From positions 1 to 64,000 of the forward strand of contig JAAEUE010000108.1 of assembly GCA_024227565.1 (NCBI GenBank): a stretch of 64,000 bases of DNA, given 5' to 3'. Positions 34,045 to 43,445 of this stretch are shown here, in pieces (the first letter of the stretch is position 1; every line of letters begins with the position of its first letter). Under the pieces are notes generated by a model. That model made no database searches and was not told where the DNA came from. It saw only the letters and a program-made list of their open reading frames with translations. Both the position numbers and the translations under genes were made by a program. Source of the stretch: Alphaproteobacteria bacterium. Lineage in GTDB: Bacteria > Pseudomonadota > Alphaproteobacteria > Rhizobiales > CAJQND01.

Positions 34045-35436
34045 GTGAACAGCGGTCGACCCATTCCAGATCCAGCCCGGCCTCGGCGCAGAGACCGGTC
34101 CTTGCGCGTGCCCGCAAAGGAGATCGCCAAGACCTTCGCGCCGGAAGAGGCCTCCACAGCGAAGACGAAGCGCAAACGCCCCGTTTTGTTGCGCGTGCTT
34201 AACCTTTTCATGTTCTTCCTGTTCGTGGGTGTTGCCGGGCTTTTGGCGCTCCATTGGGGCAACCAGCAATTCACCGTTGCCGGGCCTTTGGATGCGCCCA
34301 AGGACATCTCCATCAAACGCGGCTCGGGCACCAGTGCCATTGCCAAGACGCTTTATTCGCAAGGCGTGATCGCAAATGAACTGATCTTCCAGGCCGGCGT
34401 GATCACCCGCCGGGCCCAGAGCAGCCTTAAAGCCGGTGAATACCGCTTCGAGCCAGGCGAAAGCATGGCCCAGGTGCTGGACAAACTGGTGCGCGGTGAG
34501 GTGGTCACCTACAAGATCACCGTCCCGGAAGGCCTGACGAGCCAACAGATCGTCGCGCGCCTAATGGCCAAGGAGGATCTCACCGGCGAGATCCTGGACA
34601 TCCCTCCTGAGGGCAGCCTGTTGCCGCAAACCTACAATTTCAGCCGGGGCGAAGATCGCGGCAAGGTTCTTGAGCGCATACGGGCTGCGCAGAAGGAGAT
34701 CGTTGAGAAGCATTGGGCCAAGCGCGCCGCGGATCTGCCGGTAAAAACACCGGGCGAGGCCTTGATCCTGGCATCCATCGTGGAGAAGGAAACCGGTGTT
34801 GCCGCAGAGCGCCGGCGCGTGGCTGCAGTTTTCGTGAACCGCCTCAAGAAAGGCATCCGCCTGCAATCTGACCCCACCATCATCTATGGCCTGGTGGGCG
34901 GACAGGGCAAACTTGGGCGGCCCATCTTGCGCAGCGAGATTGACCAGAAGACCCCCTACAACACCTACCAGATCAACGGCCTGCCCCCGACCCCGATTGC
35001 CAATCCTGGTGAAGCGGCGATTGCGGCGGTGTTGAACCCCCTGAAGACGGATGAGCTCTACTTCGTGGCAGACGGCACCGGCGGGCACACGTTCTCCAAG
35101 ACCCTGGACGAGCACAACAAGAAGGTTCGGGTTTGGCGCAAAATCGCCCGCGAGCGGCGCGAGAAGGCCAAGAAGGAAGCTGCCGCCGCTGCGGCGGCGG
35201 GTGGGGCCGAGCCATCGATCGAGCCGGCAGCAGCTGCAGCCCCGACCACCAAGGTAACCGCCGAGCCGGTTGCCCCGCTGGCACCTTCAGATGGCAGCCA
35301 AGAAACCGTGGCGACGTTCAAAGCCCCGGCGCCGGACCTGAAGCGGTCACAGACCGGTGAGCCCGTGCAGGCGCAAGCAGGGTACTCAGCCGGCGGAATT
35401 CCCCTGCCCCGGCCCAAGCCGAAGCGCGAAAACTAG
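34045..35436 (+). CDS. mltG: Endolytic murein transglycosylase
   Basis: A 463-residue MltG (YceG). It has a cytoplasmic basic tail (~45 residues), one membrane helix (LNLFMFFLFVGVAGLLAL, ~residues 52-70), a LysM-like stretch, then the catalytic domain with the glutamate in LILASIVEKETG and the conserved LQSDPTIIYG, YNTYQINGLPPTPIANPG and YFVADGTGGHTFSKTL. The enzyme cuts nascent peptidoglycan and limits glycan length. A C-terminal Ala/Pro-rich tail ending in PLPRPKPKR is extra compared with E. coli, as often seen in Rhizobiales. A GTG start follows a CGGAG site. Confidence 0.95.
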   Translation: MNSGRPIPDPARPRRRDRSLRVPAKEIAKTFAPEEASTAKTKRKRPVLLRVLNLFMFFLFVGVAGLLALHWGNQQFTVAGPLDAPKDISIKRGSGTSAIAKTLYSQGVIANELIFQAGVITRRAQSSLKAGEYRFEPGESMAQVLDKLVRGEVVTYKITVPEGLTSQQIVARLMAKEDLTGEILDIPPEGSLLPQTYNFSRGEDRGKVLERIRAAQKEIVEKHWAKRAADLPVKTPGEALILASIVEKETGVAAERRRVAAVFVNRLKKGIRLQSDPTIIYGLVGGQGKLGRPILRSEIDQKTPYNTYQINGLPPTPIANPGEAAIAAVLNPLKTDELYFVADGTGGHTFSKTLDEHNKKVRVWRKIARERREKAKKEAAAAAAAGGAEPSIEPAAAAAPTTKVTAEPVAPLAPSDGSQETVATFKAPAPDLKRSQTGEPVQAQAGYSAGGIPLPRPKPKREN

Positions 35437-35751
35437 CCCCACCGCATTCTAACTCACTCAATAAGGCCAAATAGAGCGAATCGCGCATTGGATTCAAATG
35501 CTTGTGCGAAATTGGGTTCGTTTCGCAGTGTCGCTGTTTTTCCCAGTTTTCCGCCGCTGAATATGAACGGATGCGGGGCTGACAATCCACATAAACCAAC
35601 TAATTAGTGGCGTTTTCGTTCGCCCTGCCACGTTGGCACAATCTTGAGACCTCAAGGTTTGACCGATACGCCGGTGACCTCGGCTCTGCCGTCCTCAGGC
35701 TACACACGGGGCAAAGGCGGTTGAACAGGTCAAAATTGGGCGCCCTTGCTA
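35437..35751. other. Gap between convergent mltG and tctA
   Basis: About 315 bases. Short frames on both strands show no family likeness. No clear terminator hairpin with a T-run, and no RNA gene was recognised. The composition is AT-richer than the flanking genes. Confidence 0.5.
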
Positions 35752-37284
35752 TTACCCTTCAGCCGCCTGCGGCTTTTTCTTCATCTTATCGTAGATCAGC
35801 TTGAAGACCGGCAGGAACATCAGCACCAAGGCCGCAGTCATGATCGACGCCGAATAGGGCCGCGAGAAGAAGATGTTGAACGACCCGTCGCCGATCAACA
35901 GCGATTGGCGCAAAGCAGGTTCAGCCAGGGGTCCAAGCACAATCGCCAGAACCGCAGGTGCCAGCGGGTAGTCCAGCTTGCGCATCAGATAGCCCACGAT
36001 CCCGAAGATGATCATCAGCCACACATCGTGCAGATCCTTGGTAGGTGCATACCCGCCGATCAGGCACAGCACAAAGATGATGGGGGCCAGGATAGTGAAC
36101 GGCATCTTCAACACGGCGATGAAAACCGGGATGAAGGCCACATTGATGACCACCGCAAAGAAGTTCGCCACATAGAGACTGGCAATCAGCCCCCAGACGA
36201 AGTCCGCATGCTGGGTGAACAGCAGGGGGCCAGGCTCCAGGCCCCAGATCACCATCCCACCGAGCAGAATAGCCGTGGTTGGCGAACCTGGGATGCCCAG
36301 GGTCAACATAGGCAACATGGAGCCCGTGCTTGCAGCATTGTTTGCCGCCTCAGGGGCTGCAACGCCGTCAATCGCCCCTTCCCCAAACTTGTCCGGCTCT
36401 TTGGAAATTTGTTTGGCAATGCCGTAGGCCATCAACGAGCCAGGCGTGGCGCCTGCAGCCGGCAGGATGCCCACGAAGTAACCCAGGAACGAGCCCATAG
36501 CCATGGCCTTCCAGGCGCCAAGCAGCTCCCGCAAATTCGCTATAGTACGCTTCACGGTCACTGTAGCCTCAGACAGCATGCTCCTGCCGCCGGCTTTATG
36601 GTTTTCCTCCACAGTCCACAGCATCTCGCCAATGCCGTAGATGCCAATGGCCAGGACCAGGAAGTTGATCCCGTGCATGAAGCCGGTGATGTCGGCGAAG
36701 ATAAGCCGTGGCTCGCCGCTGATAATGTCCAGGCCGACCGCACTCAGCACCAGGCCGATGCAGATGGAGAAGATGGTTTTCCAGATGTCGTCGCCGCCAA
36801 GGCCCACAAACGTGGCAAAGGCCAGCAGCATGAGGGCAAACTCTTCCGGCGCGCCGAACACCAGCGCAACGTGAGCAAGCGGAGGTGCGAAGAAGGTGAA
36901 CAGGAGCACTGAGATCGTGCCGCCCACGAAGGAGGCCACAGCAGCCGCTGTGAGCGCTTTGTCGGCCATGCCCTGCTTGGCCAATGGGCGCCCGTCAAAC
37001 GTCGTGGCGACGGCCGTGGAGGCCCCTGGGATACCCAGCATGATTGAGGAGATGGCCCCGCCATACATGGCGCCGTAGTAGATCGCGGCAAGAAAGATGA
37101 TGGCGCCTGTTGGCGGCACAAGGAAGGTGAGCGGCAAGAGGATGGCAACGCCGTTCACTGAGCCCAAACCCGGCATGGCACCGATGAAAAGGCCAAGCGT
37201 GCAGCCAATGATCACCAGCATCAGGTTGAGCGGCTCGAAGGCCACTGCGAAACCGCCAGCCAGGAGTGAAATTATTTCCATCAT
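35752..37284 (-). CDS. tctA: Tripartite tricarboxylate transporter, large permease TctA
   Basis: A 510-residue membrane protein with about twelve helices, the large permease of a TTT uptake system. Family stretches include LGLFIGAMPGLGSVNGVAIL, AIYYGAMYGGAISSIMLGIP and GILPAAGATPGSLMAYGIAK. With TctB and the periplasmic TctC it drives secondary uptake of a carboxylate. Start taken at the MMEII pair because the upstream extension is not membrane-like. It is the last gene of tctC-tctB-tctA, 63 bases after tctB. The substrate is not fixed by sequence; the neighbouring oxalate genes and shared operator suggest oxalate or a related acid. Confidence 0.94.
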   Translation of the reverse strand: MMEIISLLAGGFAVAFEPLNLMLVIIGCTLGLFIGAMPGLGSVNGVAILLPLTFLVPPTGAIIFLAAIYYGAMYGGAISSIMLGIPGASTAVATTFDGRPLAKQGMADKALTAAAVASFVGGTISVLLFTFFAPPLAHVALVFGAPEEFALMLLAFATFVGLGGDDIWKTIFSICIGLVLSAVGLDIISGEPRLIFADITGFMHGINFLVLAIGIYGIGEMLWTVEENHKAGGRSMLSEATVTVKRTIANLRELLGAWKAMAMGSFLGYFVGILPAAGATPGSLMAYGIAKQISKEPDKFGEGAIDGVAAPEAANNAASTGSMLPMLTLGIPGSPTTAILLGGMVIWGLEPGPLLFTQHADFVWGLIASLYVANFFAVVINVAFIPVFIAVLKMPFTILAPIIFVLCLIGGYAPTKDLHDVWLMIIFGIVGYLMRKLDYPLAPAVLAIVLGPLAEPALRQSLLIGDGSFNIFFSRPYSASIMTAALVLMFLPVFKLIYDKMKKKPQAAEG

Positions 37285-37347
37285 GTTCGTTCTCCACCCG
37301 GCAGATACACGTATCCTGTGCGCAGGCTGCCGGCCCACCTCAAAACG

Positions 37348-37851
37348 TTAAAAGAACAACGGATAAATCGGATAGAACAGCTCTTCGGTAATCCCCTTCG
37401 GCAGGGTGATCTTGAGCATGATCTCAAAGAATAGAAACGTGACGACCGGGATCGTAATTGCCAGCCCCACCGACAGAGGCCAACCGTGCCGGCCCATGAA
37501 CTTCAGGTAAAAGAGCAGGAACAACGGCAGCGCGCCATAAACCCCAATCCAATGAAACAAAGCCACCGTGATGATCAGCGAGCCTGCCACCAGGCCCACA
37601 TCCCACATCACGCCTCGTTCAATGTAGGTCTCTTCTGATGCGGCAACTGCGGTTTTGCGCTTGACCCAGTTGAAGAGAATGCCGCCGCAGGACAGCAGCA
37701 TCACCGCCGCCAGCCAGAAGGGCCAGAACCCGCCGCCGGGCCCCTCGCCCTCAATCCAGCCGATTGGCAGTTCGGCGGATTTATACATCAGATAGACCGA
37801 GAAGATTGTCATGGTCACCGCCATGCACAGCTCAGCCATACGGACAGTCAT
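37348..37851 (-). CDS. tctB: Tripartite tricarboxylate transporter, small permease TctB
   Basis: A 167-residue protein with four membrane helices, including a first one near AVTMTIFSVYLMYKSAELPI followed by the conserved PGGGFWPFWLAAVML-like segment. This is the small permease subunit that pairs with TctA. It is conserved mainly in topology. Located between tctC and tctA on the same strand. Start placed at MTVRMAEL rather than five codons earlier, either being possible. Confidence 0.9.
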   Translation of the reverse strand: MTVRMAELCMAVTMTIFSVYLMYKSAELPIGWIEGEGPGGGFWPFWLAAVMLLSCGGILFNWVKRKTAVAASEETYIERGVMWDVGLVAGSLIITVALFHWIGVYGALPLFLLFYLKFMGRHGWPLSVGLAITIPVVTFLFFEIMLKITLPKGITEELFYPIYPLFF

Positions 37852-37894
37852 GATCAGCCCTCCCAAGCCTATCTGATGTATCGTTTGCTACGCG

Positions 37895-38890
37895 TCAGCC
37901 TTTGATTGCGCCCATGTCGATGAGCATCTTCTTGTGGATGTCGCGCTCTTTCTTCCAGTAGTCCATGAGTGCGTCGCCAGCCAGAGCCGGACCAACCAGA
38001 GCCTTCTTCTTACGGTAGGTCTGCCATTTCTCAGAATTAAAGACCTTGGTGAAGAGCTCGTTGTAGTACTTGGCAGCATCGCCGTTCATGCCAGGTGCGC
38101 CAACAACGGTGCGCTGCATGAAGTAGACGAAGTCCTTGCCAAGTTCCTTGAAGGTTGGTGCGTCCTTGAACAGGCTGATCCGCTCAGGTGTAAAGCAAGC
38201 CAACGGCTTGGTTTTACCAGCTTCGTAGAAGCCGAGCTGCTCGGACGGATTGTTCACGGTTGAGTTGGCGTTGTTGCCGGCCAGCTCTTTGGCAACCTTG
38301 CCGCCGCCCTTGTAAGGCACGTACTTCATGTCAAGACCGTAGGCGGTGTTGAGGAAGTCGGTCAGAAGGTTGTCTTCAGAGTTCTTGCCGGTGCCAGCCA
38401 TGATCCATTTGTTGCCGGCAGCTTTGGCTTCCTTGACGAAGTCATCAACCGAGTTGATGTCTTTGCGGTCGGAATTCACCCACAGACAGAATGTGTCTTC
38501 AGCCATCCGCATCACCGGAGTGAACGTGGTGATGTCCACGCCCAGCGCTTTCTGGCGCAGCGGTGTGGTGTAGAAGCTGTTCAGGGTGAACATGATGGTG
38601 TGGTTGTCGCCGTTCTTGCCCTTCATGTAGACAAGAGCTTCAGCGCCCGAACCGCCCGGCTTGTTGACCGGCGTAATAGGAACAGGAGCCAGCTTATCTT
38701 CAGCGATGATCGCCTGCATCAGACGCACAGCCTTATCAGCCCCGCCGCCTTTGCCTGCCATGACCACAAATTCGACCGGCTTCTTCGGTTTCCAGCCGCC
38801 ATGTGCGTCGGCCAGAGCCGAGCCAGCAAGAGCTGCACTCATGCCGAAGGCGCAAGTTAGGCCGAGAATGGCCCGTTTCGTAATACCCAT
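37895..38890 (-). CDS. tctC: Tripartite tricarboxylate transporter substrate-binding protein TctC
   Basis: A 331-residue periplasmic receptor of the Bug/TctC type. A signal peptide (MGITKRAILGLTCAFGMSAA, with a cleavage site after ALA near residue 27) precedes the mature protein, and a PVEFVVMAGKGGGADKAVRL stretch forms the carboxylate-binding loop. VNKPGGSGAEALVYMKG is another family segment. It is the first gene of the tct operon. A palindromic operator at 39037-39050, matching the one before the oxalate GntR gene, lies 147 bases upstream. The ligand is therefore probably oxalate, formate-related or another C2/C4 acid, by inference. Confidence 0.92.
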   Translation of the reverse strand: MGITKRAILGLTCAFGMSAALAGSALADAHGGWKPKKPVEFVVMAGKGGGADKAVRLMQAIIAEDKLAPVPITPVNKPGGSGAEALVYMKGKNGDNHTIMFTLNSFYTTPLRQKALGVDITTFTPVMRMAEDTFCLWVNSDRKDINSVDDFVKEAKAAGNKWIMAGTGKNSEDNLLTDFLNTAYGLDMKYVPYKGGGKVAKELAGNNANSTVNNPSEQLGFYEAGKTKPLACFTPERISLFKDAPTFKELGKDFVYFMQRTVVGAPGMNGDAAKYYNELFTKVFNSEKWQTYRKKKALVGPALAGDALMDYWKKERDIHKKMLIDMGAIKG

Positions 38891-39036
38891 AATGTATCCT
38901 CCCAAGGGTTGGTTTTTAGGGTCGCAAAGGTCTTACATTTCAAGACCAAAACCTCTTTGTAACGCTTTCCTGCTGGCTGAGGTCCGCCTTCGGCCATCAG
39001 CTTCTTATTTTAGGGTTCAGACCGCGCCATCTGGCG

Positions 39037-39050
39037 TGTGGTATACCACA
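39037..39050. promoter_or_regulatory. GntR-type operator upstream of tctC
   Basis: TGTGGTATACCACA is a perfect 14-base palindrome. Its core TGGTATACCA is identical to the palindrome at 46049-46058 before the oxalate GntR gene. FCD-subfamily GntR proteins typically bind such T-G-G-T-A-T-A-C-C-A symmetric sites. Confidence 0.7.
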
Positions 39051-39158
39051 TATCAGGCTATCAGATAGTGGCTGCGTCCGTCAAGAATTCCTCGCTTTTT
39101 CTCATGTTATCCAACAAATCCTGAGCTCGACCGGTTCAACCGCTTTCCTCATCTGTAG

Positions 39159-39240
39159 CCCTCGGGCCTGACCCGAGGGCCCACTACCGCAGCAATTCGA
39201 GTGCTCCGCCCTGGGTTCCCGGGTCAAGCCCGAGGACGAC
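39159..39240. repeat. Interspersed palindromic repeat, family B copy 1
   Basis: CCTCGGGCCTGACCCGAGG hairpin, a CCCA motif and ~35-base spacer, then a GGGTCAAGCCCGAGGAC hairpin. The same arrangement occurs at 42034-42116 and 61674-61756. It lies between fhs and tctC. Confidence 0.8.
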
Positions 39241-39273
39241 AGAGTCAAATTGGACGGTGCTTGCCGGACAAAT

Positions 39274-40947
39274 TTAGAACAATCCTTCGATCAGGCCTTC
39301 GTCATTCAATCGAATGGACTCAGCCGACGGAACCCGCGGCAAACCTGGCATGGTCATGATTTCGCCGGTGATCACCACAATGAAGCCCGCGCCCGCTGAA
39401 AGCCGCACTTCGCGGACCGCAACGGTGTGCCCCGTGGGGGCACCGCGCAGGTTCGGATCGGTGGAGAAACTGTACTGGGTTTTGGCGATGCAGATCGGCA
39501 GATTGCCATAGCCCTGGTCTTCCCAGGATTTGAGCTGGTCTTGGATCTTCTTGTCGGCTGCAATGTCGTCGGCCCGGTAGATCTCTTGGGCAACGGTGCG
39601 CACCTTGTCGAGCAGAGGCATCTCGTCGGGATAGAGCGGCTTGAAGTTGCCCTTGCCCTCATCGACGATTTCAACCACGCGCTTGGCAAGATCAAGAGTG
39701 CCTTCAGAACCCTTGGCCCAGTGCTGGCAAAGTACCGCTTCGGCGCCCACGCTTTCCACATAGGCCTGGACCGCAGCCACTTCCGCATCCGTGTCCGTGA
39801 TGAAGTGGTTGATCGCCACAACGGCTGGAATGCCGAACTTGTTCACGTTCTCAATGTGCCGGCCCAGGTTGACGCAACCCTTTTTGAGCGCATCCACATT
39901 CTCTTCGCCAAGCTCATCTTTGGTCAGCCCGCCGTTCATTTTCAGGGCCCGGATGGTGGCAACGATCACCACCGCTTCCGGCGCAAGGCCAGCCTTGCGG
40001 CACTTGATGTCGAAGAACTTCTCAGCGCCGAGGTCGGCACCGAAGCCGGCTTCCGTCACCACGTAATCGGCAATCTTCAGGGCCGCCTTTGTGGCCACCA
40101 CGGAGTTACAGCCGTGGGCGATGTTGGCGAACGGCCCGCCGTGGATGAAGGCCGGGTTGTTTTCCAAAGTCTGCACCAGGTTCGGCTGCATGGCCTGCTG
40201 AAGCAGAACGGTCATGGCGCCATCGGCGTTCACGTCGCGGCAATAGACCGGCGAACGGTCGCGCTTGTAGCCGATGATGATGTCGCCGAGGCGCTTCTGC
40301 AGATCTTCCAGATCATTGGACAGGCACAGAATGGCCATCACTTCAGAGGCCACCGTGATGTCGAAACCAGCTTCACGCGGGAAACCGTTGGAGACACCGC
40401 CGAGCGAGCAGACGATTTCGCGCAGGGCGCGGTCGTTCATGTCGAGAACCCGGCGCCAGGCCACCCGGCGCTGATCGATCTCAGCTTTGTTGCCCCAGTA
40501 AATGTGGTTGTCGATCATCGCCGACAATAGGTTGTGGGCAGAGGTGATGGCGTGGAAGTCGCCGGTGAAGTGAAGGTTGATGTCCTCCATGGGGATCACC
40601 TGGGCATAGCCGCCGCCGGCTGCCCCGCCCTTCATGCCGAAGCATGGGCCGAGGGAGGGCTCGCGGATACAAATGGTGGCGCGCTTGCCGATCTTGTTCA
40701 GGCCATCGCCAAGGCCCACGGTCGTCGTCGTTTTGCCTTCGCCGGCAGGCGTCGGGTTGATAGCGGTCACCAGAATGAGCTTGCCGTCTTTGTTACCGGC
40801 CACGCTCTTGATGAATTCAGCGGAGATCTTTGCCTTGTCATGACCGAACGGGAGCAGGTGCTCTTCGGGAATGTCCAGCTTAGCGCCGATTTTGTTGATG
40901 TGTTCCGGCGTTGCTTCCCGGGCGATTTCAATGTCGGTCTTGACCAT
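39274..40947 (-). CDS. fhs: Formate-tetrahydrofolate ligase
   Basis: A 557-residue enzyme that makes 10-formyl-THF from formate, ATP and THF, feeding one-carbon units to the serine cycle. The ATP loop is [20 protein letters not shown], and [20 protein letters not shown] follows as in all Fhs proteins; the C-terminal [20 protein letters not shown] is also invariant. Length is typical. The start was set at MVKTDIEIA, where the family begins. It lies in the oxalate/formyl block after the formyltransferase gene with 135 bases between, which include a hairpin (40981-41023). It can use the formate released from formyl-CoA. Confidence 0.96.
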   Translation of the reverse strand: MVKTDIEIAREATPEHINKIGAKLDIPEEHLLPFGHDKAKISAEFIKSVAGNKDGKLILVTAINPTPAGEGKTTTTVGLGDGLNKIGKRATICIREPSLGPCFGMKGGAAGGGYAQVIPMEDINLHFTGDFHAITSAHNLLSAMIDNHIYWGNKAEIDQRRVAWRRVLDMNDRALREIVCSLGGVSNGFPREAGFDITVASEVMAILCLSNDLEDLQKRLGDIIIGYKRDRSPVYCRDVNADGAMTVLLQQAMQPNLVQTLENNPAFIHGGPFANIAHGCNSVVATKAALKIADYVVTEAGFGADLGAEKFFDIKCRKAGLAPEAVVIVATIRALKMNGGLTKDELGEENVDALKKGCVNLGRHIENVNKFGIPAVVAINHFITDTDAEVAAVQAYVESVGAEAVLCQHWAKGSEGTLDLAKRVVEIVDEGKGNFKPLYPDEMPLLDKVRTVAQEIYRADDIAADKKIQDQLKSWEDQGYGNLPICIAKTQYSFSTDPNLRGAPTGHTVAVREVRLSAGAGFIVVITGEIMTMPGLPRVPSAESIRLNDEGLIEGLF

Positions 40948-40980
40948 TTGTCTTGCCTTTGTCCTATCGAATAATTTGGA

Positions 40981-41023
40981 TCTGGAGAATGTCCCACTCA
41001 CAGCGAGCGGACTATGCTCCAGA
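40981..41023 (-). ncRNA. Structured hairpin in the fhs leader
   Basis: Perfect outer arms TCTGGAG (40981-40987) and CTCCAGA (41017-41023), with inner pairings GTCC/GGAC and CTC/GAG, form one long stem 33 bases before the fhs start. There is no T-run. It does not match THF or ZTP riboswitch consensus as I remember them. Could be a leader regulator or an RNA-processing site. Confidence 0.4.
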
Positions 41024-41082
41024 GTTACGTTTCGCGCGAGTAACTTGTCCCAATCACACCTAACAGTCTGCCCGGGGTTACT

Positions 41083-42000
41083 CTAACTTCCTAGCGTGCT
41101 GCCGGTTGCAACACCGGCGGCAGCAGCCCATTCAGACGCCGGCACCTTGTCGCCGCCTTTGGGCCTTACACGCTTTACGATAATCCGGCCCCCTGCGGCC
41201 TGAACAATGACGCCGTCATCGCTCACGTTTACGACTTCACCAGGGGTTCCCTCCCCTTCCAGGCGCCTGGAATCGTAGATTTGCACCTCATTGCCCTGAA
41301 AAGTGGTCCAGGCGCCAGGCTGCGGATTGCCCGCGCGGATCTTGTTGTAGGTGTCACCGGCAGCCGCAGACCAGTCGAGTTCCACGTCCGCCTTCTTGCA
41401 CCAAGTCTCGTAGGTCGCCTTGCTCTCATCCTGCTGCGAGCGCGGCGGGTTGCCGGTGCGGAATGCGTCGATCACGTCCAGAGTTGAGTCCACGGCGGCT
41501 GGAAAGATCTTTTTGAAGTAGATGTCGCCCAGAGTGTCGTCCGGCCCGATCTCCACTTCGCGCTGGAGGAGGATCTCGCCTTCGTCCAACCCGTCGGTGG
41601 GATAGAACCAGCTGTAACCGGTTTTGGTGGAGCCCCACATGATGGGCCAGTTGATTGAGCTTGGCCCCCGGTGAAGCGGCAGCAAGGAGGGGTGAAAGCA
41701 GATCGAGCCCATCTTGGGAATGTCCCGGGCCGCTTCCGGCACGAACACAATCACAAAGGCCATCACCATGAGATCGCCATTGTGCGACCTCATCTCGTCC
41801 AGCACCGCATCGTCTTTGAACTTGGCGGGCTGGAACACCGGAATGTTGTTGTCGAGGGCACATTGCTTGACCGGATCAAACGGCCGGCCTTCTTTGTCCG
41901 GCGCCACATACACTGCCACAACTTCGTCCTGGCCGGCTTCCAGGATTTTCTCAAGCGCAGCCTTGCCGAAGGCCTGTTGGCCCATAAAGATAATCCGCAT
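41083..42000 (-). CDS. Stand-alone formyltransferase resembling the N-terminal domain of 10-formyl-THF dehydrogenase
   Basis: A 305-residue protein that matches the hydrolase/formyltransferase half of 10-formyl-THF dehydrogenase, including its Fmt-like C-terminal extension. Key residues are H103 in CFHPSLLPLHRGPSSINWPI and D139 in DGLDEGEILLQ. The aldehyde dehydrogenase half and carrier domain of the full ~900-residue enzyme are missing. It also differs from housekeeping methionyl-tRNA formyltransferase. The gene lies between frc and fhs on the same strand, so it may hydrolyse 10-formyl-THF to formate or move formyl groups between carriers. The exact donor and acceptor are unknown. A family B repeat lies between it and frc. 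Confidence 0.85.
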   Translation of the reverse strand: MRIIFMGQQAFGKAALEKILEAGQDEVVAVYVAPDKEGRPFDPVKQCALDNNIPVFQPAKFKDDAVLDEMRSHNGDLMVMAFVIVFVPEAARDIPKMGSICFHPSLLPLHRGPSSINWPIMWGSTKTGYSWFYPTDGLDEGEILLQREVEIGPDDTLGDIYFKKIFPAAVDSTLDVIDAFRTGNPPRSQQDESKATYETWCKKADVELDWSAAAGDTYNKIRAGNPQPGAWTTFQGNEVQIYDSRRLEGEGTPGEVVNVSDDGVIVQAAGGRIIVKRVRPKGGDKVPASEWAAAAGVATGSTLGS

Positions 42001-42033
42001 TGCTCCCGCTCCCTCTCAGTTTACGCCCATGGC

Positions 42034-42116
42034 GTCCTCGGGCTTGACCCGAGGACCCAAGCAGCTGTGCTCAGATCCCGCCGCTGTGGGCCTTCGGGTC
42101 AAGCCCGAAGGCGGCA
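42034..42116. repeat. Interspersed palindromic repeat, family B copy 2
   Basis: TCCTCGGGCTTGACCCGAGGA hairpin followed by CCCA, a spacer and GTGGGCC, then CTTCGGGTCAAGCCCGAAG. It lies inside the oxalate block between frc and the formyltransferase gene, where its hairpins would be in the operon mRNA. Confidence 0.8.
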
Positions 42117-42132
42117 CGGGGGAAATCGAAAT

Positions 42133-43407
42133 TTACTCAGCCGCTTCGGCTTTCACATCACCAATGGCGCCAGACCCGCGGACCCGGTCCAGGTCATCGC
42201 CTTGATAGCCCAGCACACTTGTCAAAATTTCGTCCGTGTGTTCACCCAGCAGCGGCGAGCGCTCCACTTCAACCGGGCTGTCCGACAGTTTGATCGGGCA
42301 CCCGACGCTCAAGTATGGGCCGCGTTCCGGATGGTCCACTTCCACAATGGTTCCGGTTTCGCGCAAGGAAGGCTCCTCGGCAATTTCCTTCATGGACAAA
42401 ATCGGGCCCACCGGAATATCCATCGGGTTGCAAATGTCCATCACCTCAAACTTGGTCTTGGTCATGGTCCATTGCTCGATGCGCCCGAAGATCGCGTTCA
42501 GCTTGTCGAGACGTTCGGGCGGCGTGGCGTAGCCTTCCGCCTCCTTCCAGTCCGGCTCGCCGATCACATCGCAGATCTTCTTCCAAGCCGCAGCCTGGGT
42601 GATGAAATAGGTGTAGGCATTGGGGTCGGTCTCCCAGCCTTTGCACTTCAGAATGCGTCCAGGCTGCCCGCCACCGGAATCGTTGCCGGCCCGCGGCGTG
42701 GCATCGCCGAACGGCGTGCCTTCGCCATACTGGGAGTATTCGGTCAGAGGACCTGCTGCCAGGCGCTGCTGGTCGCGCAGTTTCACGCGTGCGAGGTTCA
42801 GCACCCCATCCTGCATGGCGGCCAGAACCTTTTGGCCCTTGCCTGACTGTTCACGCTGATAGAGCGCCGTCACAATACCGAGCGCCAAGTGAAGACCCGT
42901 TCCCGAGTCGCCGATCTGCGCACCGGTCACCAGAGGCGGTCCGTCCATAAAGCCTGTGGTGGAGGCGGAGCCGCCGGCACACTGGGCGACGTTTTCATAA
43001 ACCTTGCAGTCCTCATAGGGACCAGGGCCAAAACCCTTCACCGAGGCCATGATCATGCGCGGGTTCAGCTCCTGGATGCGTTCCCAGGAAAAGCCCATGC
43101 GGTCGAGCGCACCGGGAGCGAAGTTCTCCACCAGCACGTCACATTCCTTCACCAGGCGCTCCAGCACTTCCTTGCCGGTTTCGTTCTTGGTGTTGAGCGT
43201 GATGGACCGCTTGTTGTGGTTCAGCATGGTGAAGTAGAGCGAGTCCGCGCCCGGCACATCCACCAGCTGTTTGCGCGTGGCATCGCCCACGCCGGGCCGC
43301 TCCACCTTGATCACATCTGCCCCAAACCAGGCCAGAAGCTGCGTGCACGTCGGCCCCGACTGCACATGGGTGAAATCCAAAATCTTGACGTCTTGAAGTG
43401 CTTTCAT
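42133..43407 (-). CDS. frc: Formyl-CoA:oxalate CoA-transferase
   Basis: A 424-residue class III CoA-transferase that moves CoA from formyl-CoA to oxalate, giving oxalyl-CoA and formate. It tracks the Oxalobacter Frc closely: [20 protein letters not shown] at the start, [18 protein letters not shown], the catalytic aspartate in [40 protein letters not shown] and the ending [11 protein letters not shown]. The GGGQPG loop that caps the active site is intact. It is 38 bases downstream of oxc and should be co-transcribed. A C-terminal tail of ~15 residues is extra. Confidence 0.95.
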   Translation of the reverse strand: MKALQDVKILDFTHVQSGPTCTQLLAWFGADVIKVERPGVGDATRKQLVDVPGADSLYFTMLNHNKRSITLNTKNETGKEVLERLVKECDVLVENFAPGALDRMGFSWERIQELNPRMIMASVKGFGPGPYEDCKVYENVAQCAGGSASTTGFMDGPPLVTGAQIGDSGTGLHLALGIVTALYQREQSGKGQKVLAAMQDGVLNLARVKLRDQQRLAAGPLTEYSQYGEGTPFGDATPRAGNDSGGGQPGRILKCKGWETDPNAYTYFITQAAAWKKICDVIGEPDWKEAEGYATPPERLDKLNAIFGRIEQWTMTKTKFEVMDICNPMDIPVGPILSMKEIAEEPSLRETGTIVEVDHPERGPYLSVGCPIKLSDSPVEVERSPLLGEHTDEILTSVLGYQGDDLDRVRGSGAIGDVKAEAAE

Positions 43408-43445
43408 TGTTCCCTCCCCAGAGTCTCTGAGAGCTAGTCTGTTTG

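Larger units (their letters stand above)
38891..39273. other. Control region between fhs and tctC
   Basis: About 380 bases with no gene. It contains the GntR-type palindrome at 39037-39050 and the family B repeat at 39159-39240. The segment from 39036 down to the tctC start should contain the tct promoter and a leader of up to ~140 bases. Confidence 0.6.

Noticed and set aside
35746..36912. 388-residue plus-strand frame opposite tctA
   Set aside because: Antisense of TctA rich in His, Gln and Arg, with no start signal.
39427..40530. 367-residue plus-strand frame opposite fhs
   Set aside because: Antisense shadow of formate-THF ligase.
40948..41082. THF or ZTP riboswitch in the fhs leader
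   Set aside because: A hairpin exists, but conserved core sequences of those riboswitches were not found; kept only as an unnamed structured element.
41671..42846. 391-residue plus-strand frame across the formyltransferase and frc
   Set aside because: It crosses the intergenic repeat and two clear minus-strand genes; no domain recognised.
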